Shown here: positions 26,751-38,400 of the stretch, piece after piece
Numbering within the stretch: the first letter of the stretch is position 1
Layout: every line of letters starts with the position of its first letter
Source: Aptenodytes patagonicus
Taxonomy: Eukaryota > Chordata > Aves > Sphenisciformes > Spheniscidae
Assembly: GCF_965638725.1 (NCBI RefSeq)
Contig: NC_134954.1
Span: 868,001-932,000, forward strand
Direction: 5' to 3'
DNA length: 64,000 nt
Notes under the pieces: generated by a model
Databases searched by the model: none
What the model was told of the DNA's origin: nothing
What the model saw: only the letters and a program-made list of their open reading frames with translations
Program-made: the position numbers and the translations under genes

Positions 26751-29486
26751 TTCTGTGGCCATACAGGGAATAACGTTGAGAACTTCGAAAGGATACTCCA
26801 AATTATTTCACAATAATAAACACGGATTAGTTCTGTTTTTCAGAAATACAGTACTATGTGATAAAACAATCACATCTAATAGTTGACAAGGCAGATACTA
26901 TTCGGAACTACCATTCTTTTTTTGAGCAGCACTGAGGAAATTATTAGGAGAAAGCAAAAGAATGTCCGACTATAAAGTAAGCATCATTTAACTGTCATCA
27001 GTAGGAGATATAACCATATTTAGAGCATATAGTATATTGCACAGAATCACATATTGTACCAGCATTTAGAAGAAGTTTGATCAGGTACACCATAAAAAAG
27101 AGAGATGAGAGGAGAGGGAGAAAGAGTGAACAGCTAATTAAAACGATACCTTGCTTTAAGGGCAAATATTTGGTCCTTAGGGCTGAAATATGCACAGCAA
27201 ATGCACAGTTAATTTCGGACACAGTTATCCAAAACTATACAATACTGATCTTGTATTGCTCTGTTGCTCACAGGATCAGACCTAATTTTCTGCTGCCCCA
27301 GCACTCAAATTGTCCTTTTAGTTTTTGGATCTAAACTAAAACCCTCCAAGAAATAGCCTACTTAATTTGCAAGTATCAATCAAAATTCCTCTGCCTACTT
27401 ACAAAGTAAATGGTACTTGGGTTGGAAGTAATTCTGCTGCACAGGAGCACACAGGAAAAATGAAGTCATCTCAGTGCTGCAAAATTCTACTGTAAAATAT
27501 CTTGTGGATTGGCTGCATCTCAATAATACCTTGTAAGGTTTAGGGCATTTCTGTGCTGTTGCAGAGATGCAAAAGGGACAGAATCCGATTTGCTTTTCCA
27601 TGCAGCATATAAGCTCTCTTTCAGAGTCAGATCCTGAATTTGTATGCGGCCCGAACTATTGTGCTTTTAATCAAAATTCAGAAGAAAATCATTGACTCTG
27701 TTTAGTGACTGTCACGAAGACCAAAATGTTTCCAGCAAGCAAAACAGCCCAAGGGAGGGCTTGAACAGAGGGAGCAGGATGGTCTTAGATCAGTTTTGGC
27801 CAGTTATAAAACTGCATCTTGAGGCTATAGTTACCTGAAACGCTGTGACACAATCTGGAGGCTCGCTGCTAATGAAATGAGAAGATCCTGCTTCCATTCT
27901 TTTTCCCTCAGAGGCTCTGGCACTCATTAGACCCCTCTGTGACTTGATTTAGCTCAATAACCTGAAAGAAAATTATTCATTGTTTCCACTTGGATAATAA
28001 GCTGAGACTGTTTATGAAAAGATATGATGTGTGTGTATGGAGTGGGTGTAAGGGAAGGAATCAGAATCAGGCAGCCCAGAATAGGGTGAATAAAAGGGAG
28101 GACCAAGGCATTCCCCTTTTTCTGTGCAGTTGTAAAAAAAAAAAAAAATATCTAACCAGATACAAACACTTGGACTTCTAGCACTTTTAGCTTTTCATCT
28201 TAATTTTCAGACTACTTGCTTGCTGTAAGGTTGTTTTTCATCCCCTTCCCCAACAAGGAAAGAATTCCACACTTTGACTTTTTGTCTCATACACTCATCC
28301 CTCTGACAAATGGGGGCACGCTGCATACAGTGCATGGGGCAGAGTTAGGCCTGTGTTTTTTATGTTTCCGTCACTAATATTTCTCCTGGCATGCTGGGCT
28401 GTCTGCTGGTTTTTTTTCCCTTGAAACATTTTATAAAGCCACTACTAGATCTCTCCAGCTGCCCGGCTACGTTATTTATTTAGATATGTAATATGTGCCT
28501 TCATAAAGGTCCAAGCACTTATTCTAGTCCAAATGTACAAACATTGACATATGTTAATGATCATATCATGTATTGCAAAATGGCATGGCTAAGCATACAG
28601 GGATTATGGGTACACGAGAGAAAGAGCTGTGGTAACACAGTGTACAGGTTTCTACCCATATACATACTCTCTGAAAACCAAAAGAAGCATAAATGCTATT
28701 ACTCACTCAATGCACAGTTTTAAAACAGTTTGTAAAGAATTACATATATATTTTGCCCCCAATTAAGCAGGTATAGCACCAGCTGAATCATATTTGTCCA
28801 TGCTGTTCTGGAAATCATCTAGTGACATCTCGTACTCTACTCAGGCAGTTTGTCCAAAAATGGATGGGAGTCTTCCTATTAACTCTAGTGGGCAACCTAA
28901 TAAATGTCAAGAGGTTTACTTGGAAATAAACAGGGAAAACAACCTGATAACTATTTGACCAAATTAATTCTATGTCTATTTTTGTTTCCAGGATTTTCTT
29001 GATTTGCTTGGATAGAAAGAAAGTAACAAGAATAAACAGAACTGGAAACCGTTCTTGTGAGATACGCTCTTCACTAAAGAGCTGAATAACGATTTAATCT
29101 TGGACCTAAAGACAACCTTCATATCAAACAGGTAAATAGAGTTGTTTGGCTAGCAAATCAAAATACTTCTGCTTAAACCAAATGAAAAAATGTTAGATTT
29201 TAACAGTGTAACAGAAATGGCTGAGATTTAAACTGACACTAAATTCTTTTAGCTCTGCTTCTGTGAGATAAAAATATCTTCTACTTTCTGAGCCTTTTCT
29301 TTCACTTACTTGATCATGAAGAGAAGATATTGTAGATTTATGTGTTGTTTGTACTGGAGAGCACAGCTGTTTTAGCTTTTCTGTCAGACCCCCAGGATCC
29401 TGTCTTTATAATGACTTTTTTAAATGCACAGTGGGTTTGCCTAAGCAAATTTAATTTGTATTACATTCTGGATCCAAAGGAAAGGA

Positions 29487-29545
29487 AAAAAAAAACCCAA
29501 CCCAGAACAACACCCACCCCCCAAAAAAAACCCCCAACCCTCCAG
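29487..29545 (+). repeat. A/C-rich low-complexity tract
   Basis: Almost only A and C for nearly 60 bases, with runs of up to nine A and six C. Confidence 0.85.
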
Positions 29546-29700
29546 AGCCACCTTTAGAAGACAGGGGATTTTATTTTAAATAGTGTAAAAAAGTCCTTTA
29601 GTCTGGTATGGGTAAGAAATAGGTTAAAAAAAGTTGGCCCTGTCATGTAGGCTATTTAAATATGTAATAGCAAGCCAAAGGTACGCATTGCCCTTATCAT

Positions 29701-29718
29701 CAACAACAACAACAACAA
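29701..29718 (+). repeat. (CAA)n microsatellite
   Basis: Six perfect CAA units. Confidence 0.9.
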
Positions 29719-30479
29719 AGTAAATAAAAAACCACATATTGTTAAATAGCAAACTACAGGAGCTTATTTCCATGAAAAAATAATTTGGGGAAAGAAGAAA
29801 GAGAAAACAAGGTGACAAAACAAATCCTAATAAATCCAGATGAATTCAAAGTAATATAAGATGAAAACAGGAAGGCTTAGGGGCAATATGAAGAACAATG
29901 AGGAGATTTAAAGAAAAATAATTACATAAACCAGAAGAAGTGAACTTGTGAAAGAATCCCAGAGACAGATGGCGTATCAGAGGCAAAAAGAACATGAGAA
30001 GGGAATCGCATGCAGTTAAGAGTGGTTTCTTGGCATCACTAAGCAACAAGATGGCCGGTTGTGAGGTAACTGCTCTTTAAACTGGAAAAAAAATAAACAA
30101 AGAAAATTATGATAGAGACTGAACCAGTTTTGTGAAAAATTAATCTATTTAACTGTAACAAGTAATCAGCAGAAAAACGTATTCACCTACTTCTGAAAGA
30201 ATTGAAGAATGAAGTGGTTGTGTCTGTTAATAAAATCAGCTATTATGAGAAAAGGCTGGAAGAAACAAAATTTTGCAGTTACCATTGCATAGGTATTAGA
30301 ACAGTTTATAACTAGGAGGATATGCTTCTGTGTCGGGTAAATTAATTGGTAAAATAATTAAATGAAAAACCATTAAATTATACAATAGTCCTGATGAAAT
30401 TTGGATTAAAAAAGCAGGAAAATCCTATCTCCAGGCTACTTTGGGAGAGTGACAAAATATGACAAAGTGTAACTAGTAG

Positions 30480-30520
30480 ACACATCTGATTTGGATTTTT
30501 ATGAAGCCTTTGACAACAGG
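30480..30520 (+). mobile_element. Possible ancient LINE reverse-transcriptase fragment
   Basis: Codons 30488-30514 read DLDFYEAFD, close to RT motif A (xLDFxKAFD) of non-LTR retrotransposons. No other RT motif is recognisable nearby and frames are broken around it. Could be chance; reported as a weak call. Confidence 0.3.
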
Positions 30521-33500
30521 CCAGACAATACACATAATACACATCTAGGTTTAATCCGGACAGTCTAAGTTTCAGGATATTCTGTCAGGTGTCAGGTTTC
30601 AGTGAAAAACAGATAAAAGTACAATTATGAGAGAAGAGTATTGACTACTTGTGTTAGCAACAGGAGGGAAGCGAAAAATTATAATTAACCTTTGAATTGG
30701 AGGGTGCCATCTCCTCCAAACATTCCTGTCCCCAGAGAACGAAACAAACCAACAAATCTGCCAGGATCCGTGCTCTGTCCTTCTACTGTGGAAATAAAGG
30801 TATCAGATGCATCCCATCCTGCCCACACGTAACAATTTGTGCTGGACACCAGATATAGTTCACAATGCACTGGTGAGTGCTTGGATTCAGATGGACAGGA
30901 CTTTAAATAGTGATGGAATGAGAGGGAGGTTAAAAAACGATTAAGAAGGGGCTAAAACAACAATTACGCAAATCCTACCGTACTTTGAATAATACTGAGT
31001 ATTTACTGTTACTATTTTTTTCCTGACAATTAATTTTTAAAAGATAAGTATTACAAGAGCAGAACGGAAGAATAAAATTTATTTGAAAAATATGGACTCT
31101 TAATTCAGAGCTTGCTGAAGTCAGGAAGGACTTCCAATGGCTTTAATGGGCTTTGGCTCAAGCCCTTATAGCGTAGCAAAGAAAACAATATAAACTGAAG
31201 TGGGATTTATATCCCTACTATAAATAATGTATGTAATCTCAATTACTGGAGACAGTATTTGTATATATCTAATTTATCATTGTTAAAGTGAGATTATGGC
31301 ACCTTTATGTGAGACAGAGGCAAATCTGGGTCATTAATGAAAGTAGTTCATTTACATTATCCACTATAACTACTCAGGCACTTTCATTCTTCATGTTTAA
31401 AATCCCAATCTTGCCCCCCTGTGGCCCACAGGAATATAGCACACGTGCACAGTATAAGTTCATCTGAAACTAGACTGAAAATTAAAAATAAAGAACATGT
31501 ATAATCCTTCTTGTTTTGTCATTTTTCCTTCAAGTTTGAAATACAAATGTCAAATAGTCAAGGCACAAATAAAAACTAGAGGGACATTTGCTCTTCAACC
31601 TATACTTAGTATTAGCACTTGCTGAAACTGACAGCACCAAAGCAACAAACTTGGAAGACTTTTGCATAATGTTTCACTCATTCCCTCTCACTAAGGATAT
31701 TTACATAGGCAAAAGAAGGCATCTGTTCACACAGGATGCTAGTGGCTACAGTTGAGCTCAATTACTTTAGTTTCAGTGGGCATCTCAGTTATTATTTGTA
31801 AAAATGGGCTTTGTCCAGCAGAACTGCCCATAACTCTGCCCTCAGAGGTAAATTTGGCCCAGCAGCTCGGGACAGAGTTCTACAGCCACATTGATCTGTC
31901 CCTGCTGTCAAGTATCAAAATGAAATTTGAAAATAAAACAGCTTCAGGTATCTATATGGTCTTTAAGATAGAAAACAGACACTTTGATGTATTAGCAAAG
32001 GCTCATGCATCATCATCACCGCCATCATCAAAATAGCTACCCAGGGCTCTGGATGGCAATGCAAATCCACGGCTACAGACCTTAAAAGACAATTCCAGAG
32101 AAAATAATACTCTCTCCCTTAAACAAAAGAAACTGGCAAATAAGATGCTTGCAGGCAATATGCCTGAAAATAGACAATCGTATTACAAATGACCACCCCA
32201 ATAATTTTAGCAAAAAAATACCCCACTCCTTCTATGTACATGGGGAAACAAAACCAACCACACGTAATATATTATTCCTTTAAAGACTAATTTTATGATA
32301 TAATAAGGTTTGTGTCACCTCTCTTACTTCAGCACTCTCTGCCTTCTCTGTGAAAAATAATTTCTCTTCAGACTAATCCATGCAGGTTTAGTGAAAAGAG
32401 CTTCCAACCTGGTCTATTGCGTCCCTCAGAAAAATGTTCCACAGGATTGCCAGATTCTTTCTTATCAGGAACAAGAGAACCAACCATTAATTTTAAAAAG
32501 GTCATGTCATCAACCGTGGACATGTACACAGCCTGACTGAGTTCACTCTATTTCTTCTTACAGCAGCTGGACACACAGTTACCAAACCTTACTTTTTGTA
32601 TTTTTCACTGTATTTTTTCCAAGAAAGAATTATTCCTTCCTAACAACTTCTTACTACTAATTTGACATATTTATTATTCAGAAAGCCTGGTAAACTACAG
32701 CCCTTATTTTATCAATTAAATAGGCAAAGCAACAATGCAAGCTCCTAAGCTCCCCATTTGCCTTCTCCTTCCCTGAGATGTTAACCAAACTGGTTCACTC
32801 TCAGCAGCCATCTGATCCTTTTGCTCTCCTGAAACTACCAACAAAAAGCAAATTAATGCCAACTGTGGAAGTGATTTTGTATTGACACTTTTCCAATAGA
32901 ATCCAGACTTAGACCACCAATGTGTTTCACAGGGGACATCCACCCATCATCAGATGGTTGTAATTTTCCAACAGCAACTGTCCTGGGATGCATTCAAAAT
33001 AGTAACAAAAGCTAAGAAAAATTCTTTATTTCGTTATCAATTTTTACACCACTGATTCTTCAAGCTGGTGTGGTATTTTTAAGTATACCAATATAAAACA
33101 TCCTACTTAAAATTGTTACTTCAGTACAAATATAAACCATAAATAAAATATAATCAACCTATCCAATATAAATTGATATTATTTTATAAATTATGTTAAC
33201 CTGCTATACTTCCATCTACAGTATAGTTAGTTAATATTTCCTTTCATCCCACCAGCCAAAAGGCTAATCCTCACAGCAGCTGTTACTACTCCAGTATAGA
33301 ATGAATGTGAATTTAACCTCTCCTGGATACAGCCTAATAAATTCTGTTGTTTTTCTAAGCACTTCTGTGAATTAAAACGGACGTTGGCTTGCCATCCAAA
33401 TTCATGAACAGGTCTGAAGTGGCTTTTAGGCAAGTCGCCAAATAACTTCCCAATTCCCTTGTAGGGTATAGCTCTCACTCGAGAGATCTTCCAAGCAAGA

Positions 33501-34790
33501 ATTGAAAAACATCATCTTCTCCATTTCCTCTAAAATTATTTTTCATTTTCTTTGCATTATTTAAATAAATTATGCACAAAATTACATTAAAATAATATTA
33601 AGGGTTCATTTGCACTCTTCAATTCTCAGTGATCTCAACTTAATTGTACCAATACAAATATGAGAAGAATATGCCCTCCTGCAACTTTTCTGACAATGCG
33701 AAGGCCAGGATATTGAAAAGCTTGAATATAAAATTCAATGCAGCACATGTGTTTGGATATTGAATAAGGCTGAGGAAAATGGGAATACTCCCCAGTACAA
33801 TGAAGATCTACTATTAGAAACAAATATATTTTTCAGCTGATGCTTAACTTTATTCTAATGAAAACCAATATATGCTATAAAGTCATCTTTTCTCCAAGAC
33901 TTCAATCTCCATTTTCAAAAGTAACGTAATTTAGACTTTGATTTGGCAAAGCAATGAACAACCCACTAAACCTTAAAACAATTGGAAATCTACAAAATTT
34001 AAGCATGACTTGCGTTTCCATATCTTCCCTCATGGAGATGAAATATTTCCTTGTTTCGATGGGAAGTCATCAGCCAGCTTGCATCAATGTGTGGCTTTGA
34101 ACATTTTAAAATTCAAAGCATTCAGGGCCCCTGTACAGAGACTTGCCTGCTGATAATAGGTTTTCTTTCTGTTTCACACACCCCTAACCACAGTCTGTAA
34201 GACTGAAATTCACAATAGAAGATACAGACCAGCTAGAGAAAATAAACTTCAAGCAATAATAAACTTTCAACCCCTTGAAACAGACTCAGTTATAAGAAGT
34301 CAGTTATTGTTTTAATGAAATAACATACCCGTTTCAACTGCATACCCCCTCTTCTCAGCCATTAGATCTGATCTGCTGTATCTATTGGATATAAAATTTA
34401 ATTTTGGTTTTATGCTTGAATACAGTTATTTATTTTCCCTCCTTTACAAAAACGTTAAAGTTCCCTGAACGTGCGAAGACTAAACTCATCACCACCAATG
34501 GCAGTGACTGCTTTTACCAGACCGAGGAAGCCAGTGCACTCTACAGGCACAGGTACTCCTCGGGTGGTACTTCCAGGCACGAATACTTGTGGTGTCCTTC
34601 GGGGCTCCCCCAAACTATGGGCCAGACAGAAAATCCGCCACCTGACAATGAGACTGTCCTTTCAGTCACCATGCCAGTGCCAAATTAGCAGGCAGAGCCA
34701 CATGAGGTTTTTAATTTTGTATAAATTACCACCGTATTTCTCCCCCTCAGGCAGAGTGCCCAAGAACCAGGGCAGGTAGCTGCCTGCGCT

Positions 34791-34812
34791 GTCGGCCGGC
34801 CGGCCGGCCGAC
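34791..34812. repeat. 22-bp perfect CGGCCGGC palindrome
   Basis: Starts GTCGGCCGGCC and ends with its exact reverse complement, a fully self-complementary GC-only core inside the 5' edge of the MRPS22 CpG island. It contains overlapping FseI-type GGCCGGCC units. Possible cruciform or methylation-sensitive site; no known factor assigned. Confidence 0.8.
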
Positions 34813-35273
34813 CGGAGGAGCACCAGACCCGGCAGCTGCTGATAAAGCGCACCCACCTACCGCCTCGCACCTCTCCTAATCTCTGAGCAGCTGCAGCGCT
34901 TTAAAACCAGTGGTTTAACCGCGGCAGCGCGCACGGTGGCCTCAATTCCTCTTTTTTCCTACTACTTTGCCTCCCCACTAAGGAAACCTGCCAGCCTGGA
35001 GCCCTGCTCCGTCCCCTTCCCGGCCGAGGGAGCCGGCCGTCCGCTCCCGCCGCGCCCCTCCCGCCCTGCTCCCGCTGCCGGCGTTGTCCCTGCTCTGACA
35101 GGAAGGGCAGAACGGGTTTCCACCCTAACCTGGCCCTCACCTCCGCCTCAGCAGCGTTTTAGTAACACAAACGCACTGGGAGCGGTTTCTTGCCTTTTCC
35201 CTCGGGGAAAAGGCCGGGAGGACCGCCGCTGCCCCCGCGGCGCCGCTCTGTCAGGCCGCCGAGGCGAAGGGAG

Positions 35274-35293
35274 ACTCCGTTTCCCGGCGTGCC
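35274..35293 (+). promoter_or_regulatory. ZNF143/SBS-like element upstream of MRPS22
   Basis: ACTCCGTTTCCCGGCGTGCC resembles the Staf/ZNF143 site, with a core close to ACTAYRNNNCCCR (one mismatch at position 4) and a TGCC end. It lies about 60-80 bases before the MRPS22 ATG, where such sites often sit in housekeeping promoters. Motif knowledge is from memory; binding is inferred. Confidence 0.45.
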
Positions 35294-35348
35294 TCGAGGC
35301 GCGATCCGGCGCGCGCGCGTCGTCGGCGGGGCGGGAAGGGGCGTGCGT

Positions 35349-35360
35349 AAGATGGCGGCG
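35349..35360 (+). promoter_or_regulatory. YY1-type element over the MRPS22 start codon
   Basis: AAGATGGCGGCG matches the YY1 motif AANATGGCGGC, with its ATG being the MRPS22 initiator. This overlap of YY1 site and start codon is common among nuclear genes for mitochondrial and ribosomal proteins, where it marks a start region just downstream of transcription initiation. Confidence 0.6.
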
Positions 35361-35472
35361 CTCGGGGCGTTGGGCTCCGCGGCGGCGCCCGCGCGGCTGT
35401 CGCGCGTGGCGCGAGCGCTGTGGGGCTGGCGCGCGCGGCGGGGGCTCGGGCAGGACGCGGGGGCCGCGGACG
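35352..35472 (+). CDS. MRPS22: MRPS22 coding exon 1
   Basis: Residues 1-40 plus one base (phase 1 donor, GTACGT). It carries the Arg/Ala-rich presequence [20 protein letters not shown] and following residues. It lies wholly in the CpG island, and the ATG sits inside a YY1-type AAGATGGCGGC element. The 5' UTR extent cannot be read from sequence alone. Confidence 0.92.
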
Positions 35473-38400
35473 GTACGTGAGAGGGGGCGCGGAGGGGGTC
35501 GCCCCCCGCCCGGCCTCGTCTCACAGACCGCAAGCGCCCGGTCAGCCGCCCGCGCGGGCGCCAGCGGCGCCGAGGGGGAGAGAAGCGGGACGGGGTGGGT
35601 GTGCCGGGGGGGGGGGGGGGAGGAGGCCGGCGAGGGCGGGAGGAGGCGTGGGGGGCTGACCGCGGGGCCTTGGCGTGAGGGGAGGGGGTGGCGTGACCGC
35701 GGCCGCCTCCTCTCCCCCCCCGTCCTCCCCCCGCCCGGCGCAGGCAGCGGCTTCCCCGCCAGCCGGGTTAACGGCGTGCGGGACCCTCCCGCAGAAGGAG
35801 AAGCCGCCAGGCCTGCCTTCGGGGACGAAGCGGTGCAGACGCTGCTCCGCAGAATGACGGGGCTCGACCTGCAGAAGGTCTTCAGGCCGGTGAAGACGGA
35901 GCTTAAACCGCCCAAGTACAAGCTGATGACGGAAGCGCAGCTGGAAGAGGTGGGCTGCTCTGCGTCCTTTTGAAATGTTTGGTTTTTTTTTTTGGCAAAG
36001 CGTCTGTAGCAGTCCGTATTTCTGCTTCCTTTAATGCTGCTGTTGAAAACATTGCGGTTTCTTTCCTTTCTTTCAGGTCATTTCCTGAATTAGTGGAAAT
36101 CAGTGTTTCTTCACTCCAAATAGTTTTATTTATCCAATTTTTCTCGATTTTTGTGGAATACGGAAGGAAATTGGATGCTTTTTACTTGAGTGACAGGTTC
36201 TCTTTATTATCCCCTTTTCTTACATTTCCTGTGTTAAATGTCTTTACCTGATAGTTAAATTAGAGCCCTGGGAATCCTTTGACTACTTTTTTTTCCTGTT
36301 GTCTGACCATGGTCCAGGGTGACGAAGGGACCTGACTTAAGCCAGTTCTTCCGTAACCACAATCACAGCTGTATATAAACTGTTGATTGTGGTTTATGCT
36401 TTGAGGGAAATTTACTGGGGAAAAATACCCGAAATAAACTTGGTGCTTGCAGCAGTATATGTAGATTTTGGTTTTGGAACTTCCTCCAGCAATTTCCCCA
36501 AGTTACAGTAGTGGTGTACACTACATCTATGTGGAGATTGAATTAGTCTCTCACTTCTTCTCGGCTGCAGAAGAAGAAAAAAAGATCTTAAAAATTTCTC
36601 TCTAAATGAAAATATTGGTCCCAAAATTGTATGTCAGCTTTCCAATAGAATGATTTTTTTAACTGTAACATTAAACTACGTTTTCTTTTTTTGTCCCCTA
36701 AGGCCACAAGAAAAGCCATTGAGGAAGCTAAAGAAAAACTAATCATGCCTCCTGTTTTGAATGAACGAGAGCCAATTGATGATGTCTTAGCAGAAGACAA
36801 ATTCCTTGAAGGAACTGAAACTACAAAATATGTGTTTACAGATTTAACTTACTCTATTCCACATCGTGTAAGTAACAGTGTATTAATTTAAGAGGTTTTC
36901 ATTCTTAATTTCAAAATAAGCTTTAGGTTTTAATAAAATGTGGTTATAGCAGTTTGCGAAAAGGCTGAGGAGTTGTAAATTCAGTCTGGTACAAGGCAAT
37001 ACAAAGACATATATTTCTAAATGTTTGCTTCTAACTGATAATGATAAATTACATTCCAGTGCTCAAAAGCCGGTGTGGAGGGGGGAAGCTGTGGGATAGT
37101 TAGTTAATTATTTTAAAAGCAGATGCTTGTGTATGCTGGCAGTGCTGAGTTCTTCCGTACTTCCTAGAAGCTTTCTGCAGAATTGGGTTACTTAGTACTG
37201 CACATAGACCAAAAGATGGAGCTACTTCACAGTTGCAAAGGTCTGGTGGAAAGCTGAGTAAATGGTAAATGAATTCATGGGAAAGCTGTGAAGAAACAGT
37301 TGTCAAACAGAATTGTGGAGTATAGGGATAAAGATTTCTTTGTATAATGAAACATCTAGATTGTCTTAAGTACCAGTAGAAAGAGGCTGAAAAAATTCTT
37401 AACAAATAGTTATGATTCTAAGAAGTGTCTGTGCATATAGTGATGATCCTGTGAAATGAATTGCCAAGTCTTCCATCTGAGAGCTCTCTCCAGGAACCTG
37501 CTATATATTCTTCTGCTTCAATGTACTGAAAACTTCCTTGTCCCAACAGACTTTCCTGTCTGCCGCCCTAAATCAAATATGCTTGTGAACAGATCCGAGT
37601 ATATGGTTTTATTTGTTGTATTTTTTGTTTTGCACTTGCCCTTACTTGATTCTAGCACCTGCCTCTGAAACAAAGTTAAGAAAGTACAAGACACTTACAT
37701 TCTTGATTTAGTATGTGTTACTAAATGCATAAAATCAGGCCAGCAGCAACACTAACTCCTTTCTCTGGGTATTAGTTATGTTGTCTGTCAAAACTTCACA
37801 AAGCTGTAGCTTTTAGTGTAGGTGCACGCAGAGTTATGTCATACAGTAAAATTAAGGTGCAAACGTAGCACTTAATTAGCAGGTACCGAGGGAGAAATGA
37901 TGAATCTAGCACATGGCAACAATCAATTAGAAACTGGTAGTATTAGTGTGAGTTTAGGTATAGAAGGATTTTGCCAAATAAGAATCTTTTTTACAATGGT
38001 TCTGGCTACAAAGGGAGAAGACTTTGGGAGATAATGCTCTTTTTTTACCTTCTTTTCAGGAACGTTTCATCGTAGTTAGAGAACCAAATGGTATATTACG
38101 CAAAGCAACCTGGGAAGAACGAGACAGAATGATACAGATATTCTTCCCAAAAGAAGGGCGCAGAGTTATTCCCCCAGTGGTATTCAAGGACGAACACCTC
38201 GTGGTAAGATCTTCCTGGTTTTGAAAACTGACCGTTTTTACTTAATTGTGCTCTGATAATCAGACTGTACTATTTGGACAGAGTAGCTCTGAATAAGCCA
38301 TTCTGCTTGTACATTTTAAGCTGCTTGAATTCTGTTTTGAACAATTGCTTATCATTGTAATGTAGTTAAAATACTTATTATAAAGTTCTGGGTTAGGGCC

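Larger units (their letters stand above)
24351..34400. other. Gene-poor flank, right part
   Basis: AT-rich, with no recognised gene. Contains the second SINE-like copy, a CR1 terminus, the CTCF-like site, the possible RT scrap and simple repeats, all listed separately. Confidence 0.55.
34780..35960 (+). promoter_or_regulatory. MRPS22: CpG-island promoter of MRPS22
   Basis: Base composition changes from AT-rich to strongly GC- and CpG-rich at about 34,780 and back at about 35,960. The block covers the MRPS22 start, intron 1 and exon 2, and has no evident TATA box next to the start. It contains GC-rich palindromes, a ZNF143-like element and a YY1-type element. The exact transcription start is not visible. 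Confidence 0.85.

Noticed and set aside
35148-35921. 257-codon minus-strand open frame opposite MRPS22 exons 1-2
   Set aside because: Pro/Arg-rich product typical of antisense reading of a CpG island; no recognised domain.
34936-35973. 345-codon plus-strand open frame in the CpG island
   Set aside because: GC-rich DNA has few stops. Only its last part is real, as MRPS22 exon 2; the rest is promoter, another frame of exon 1, and intron 1.
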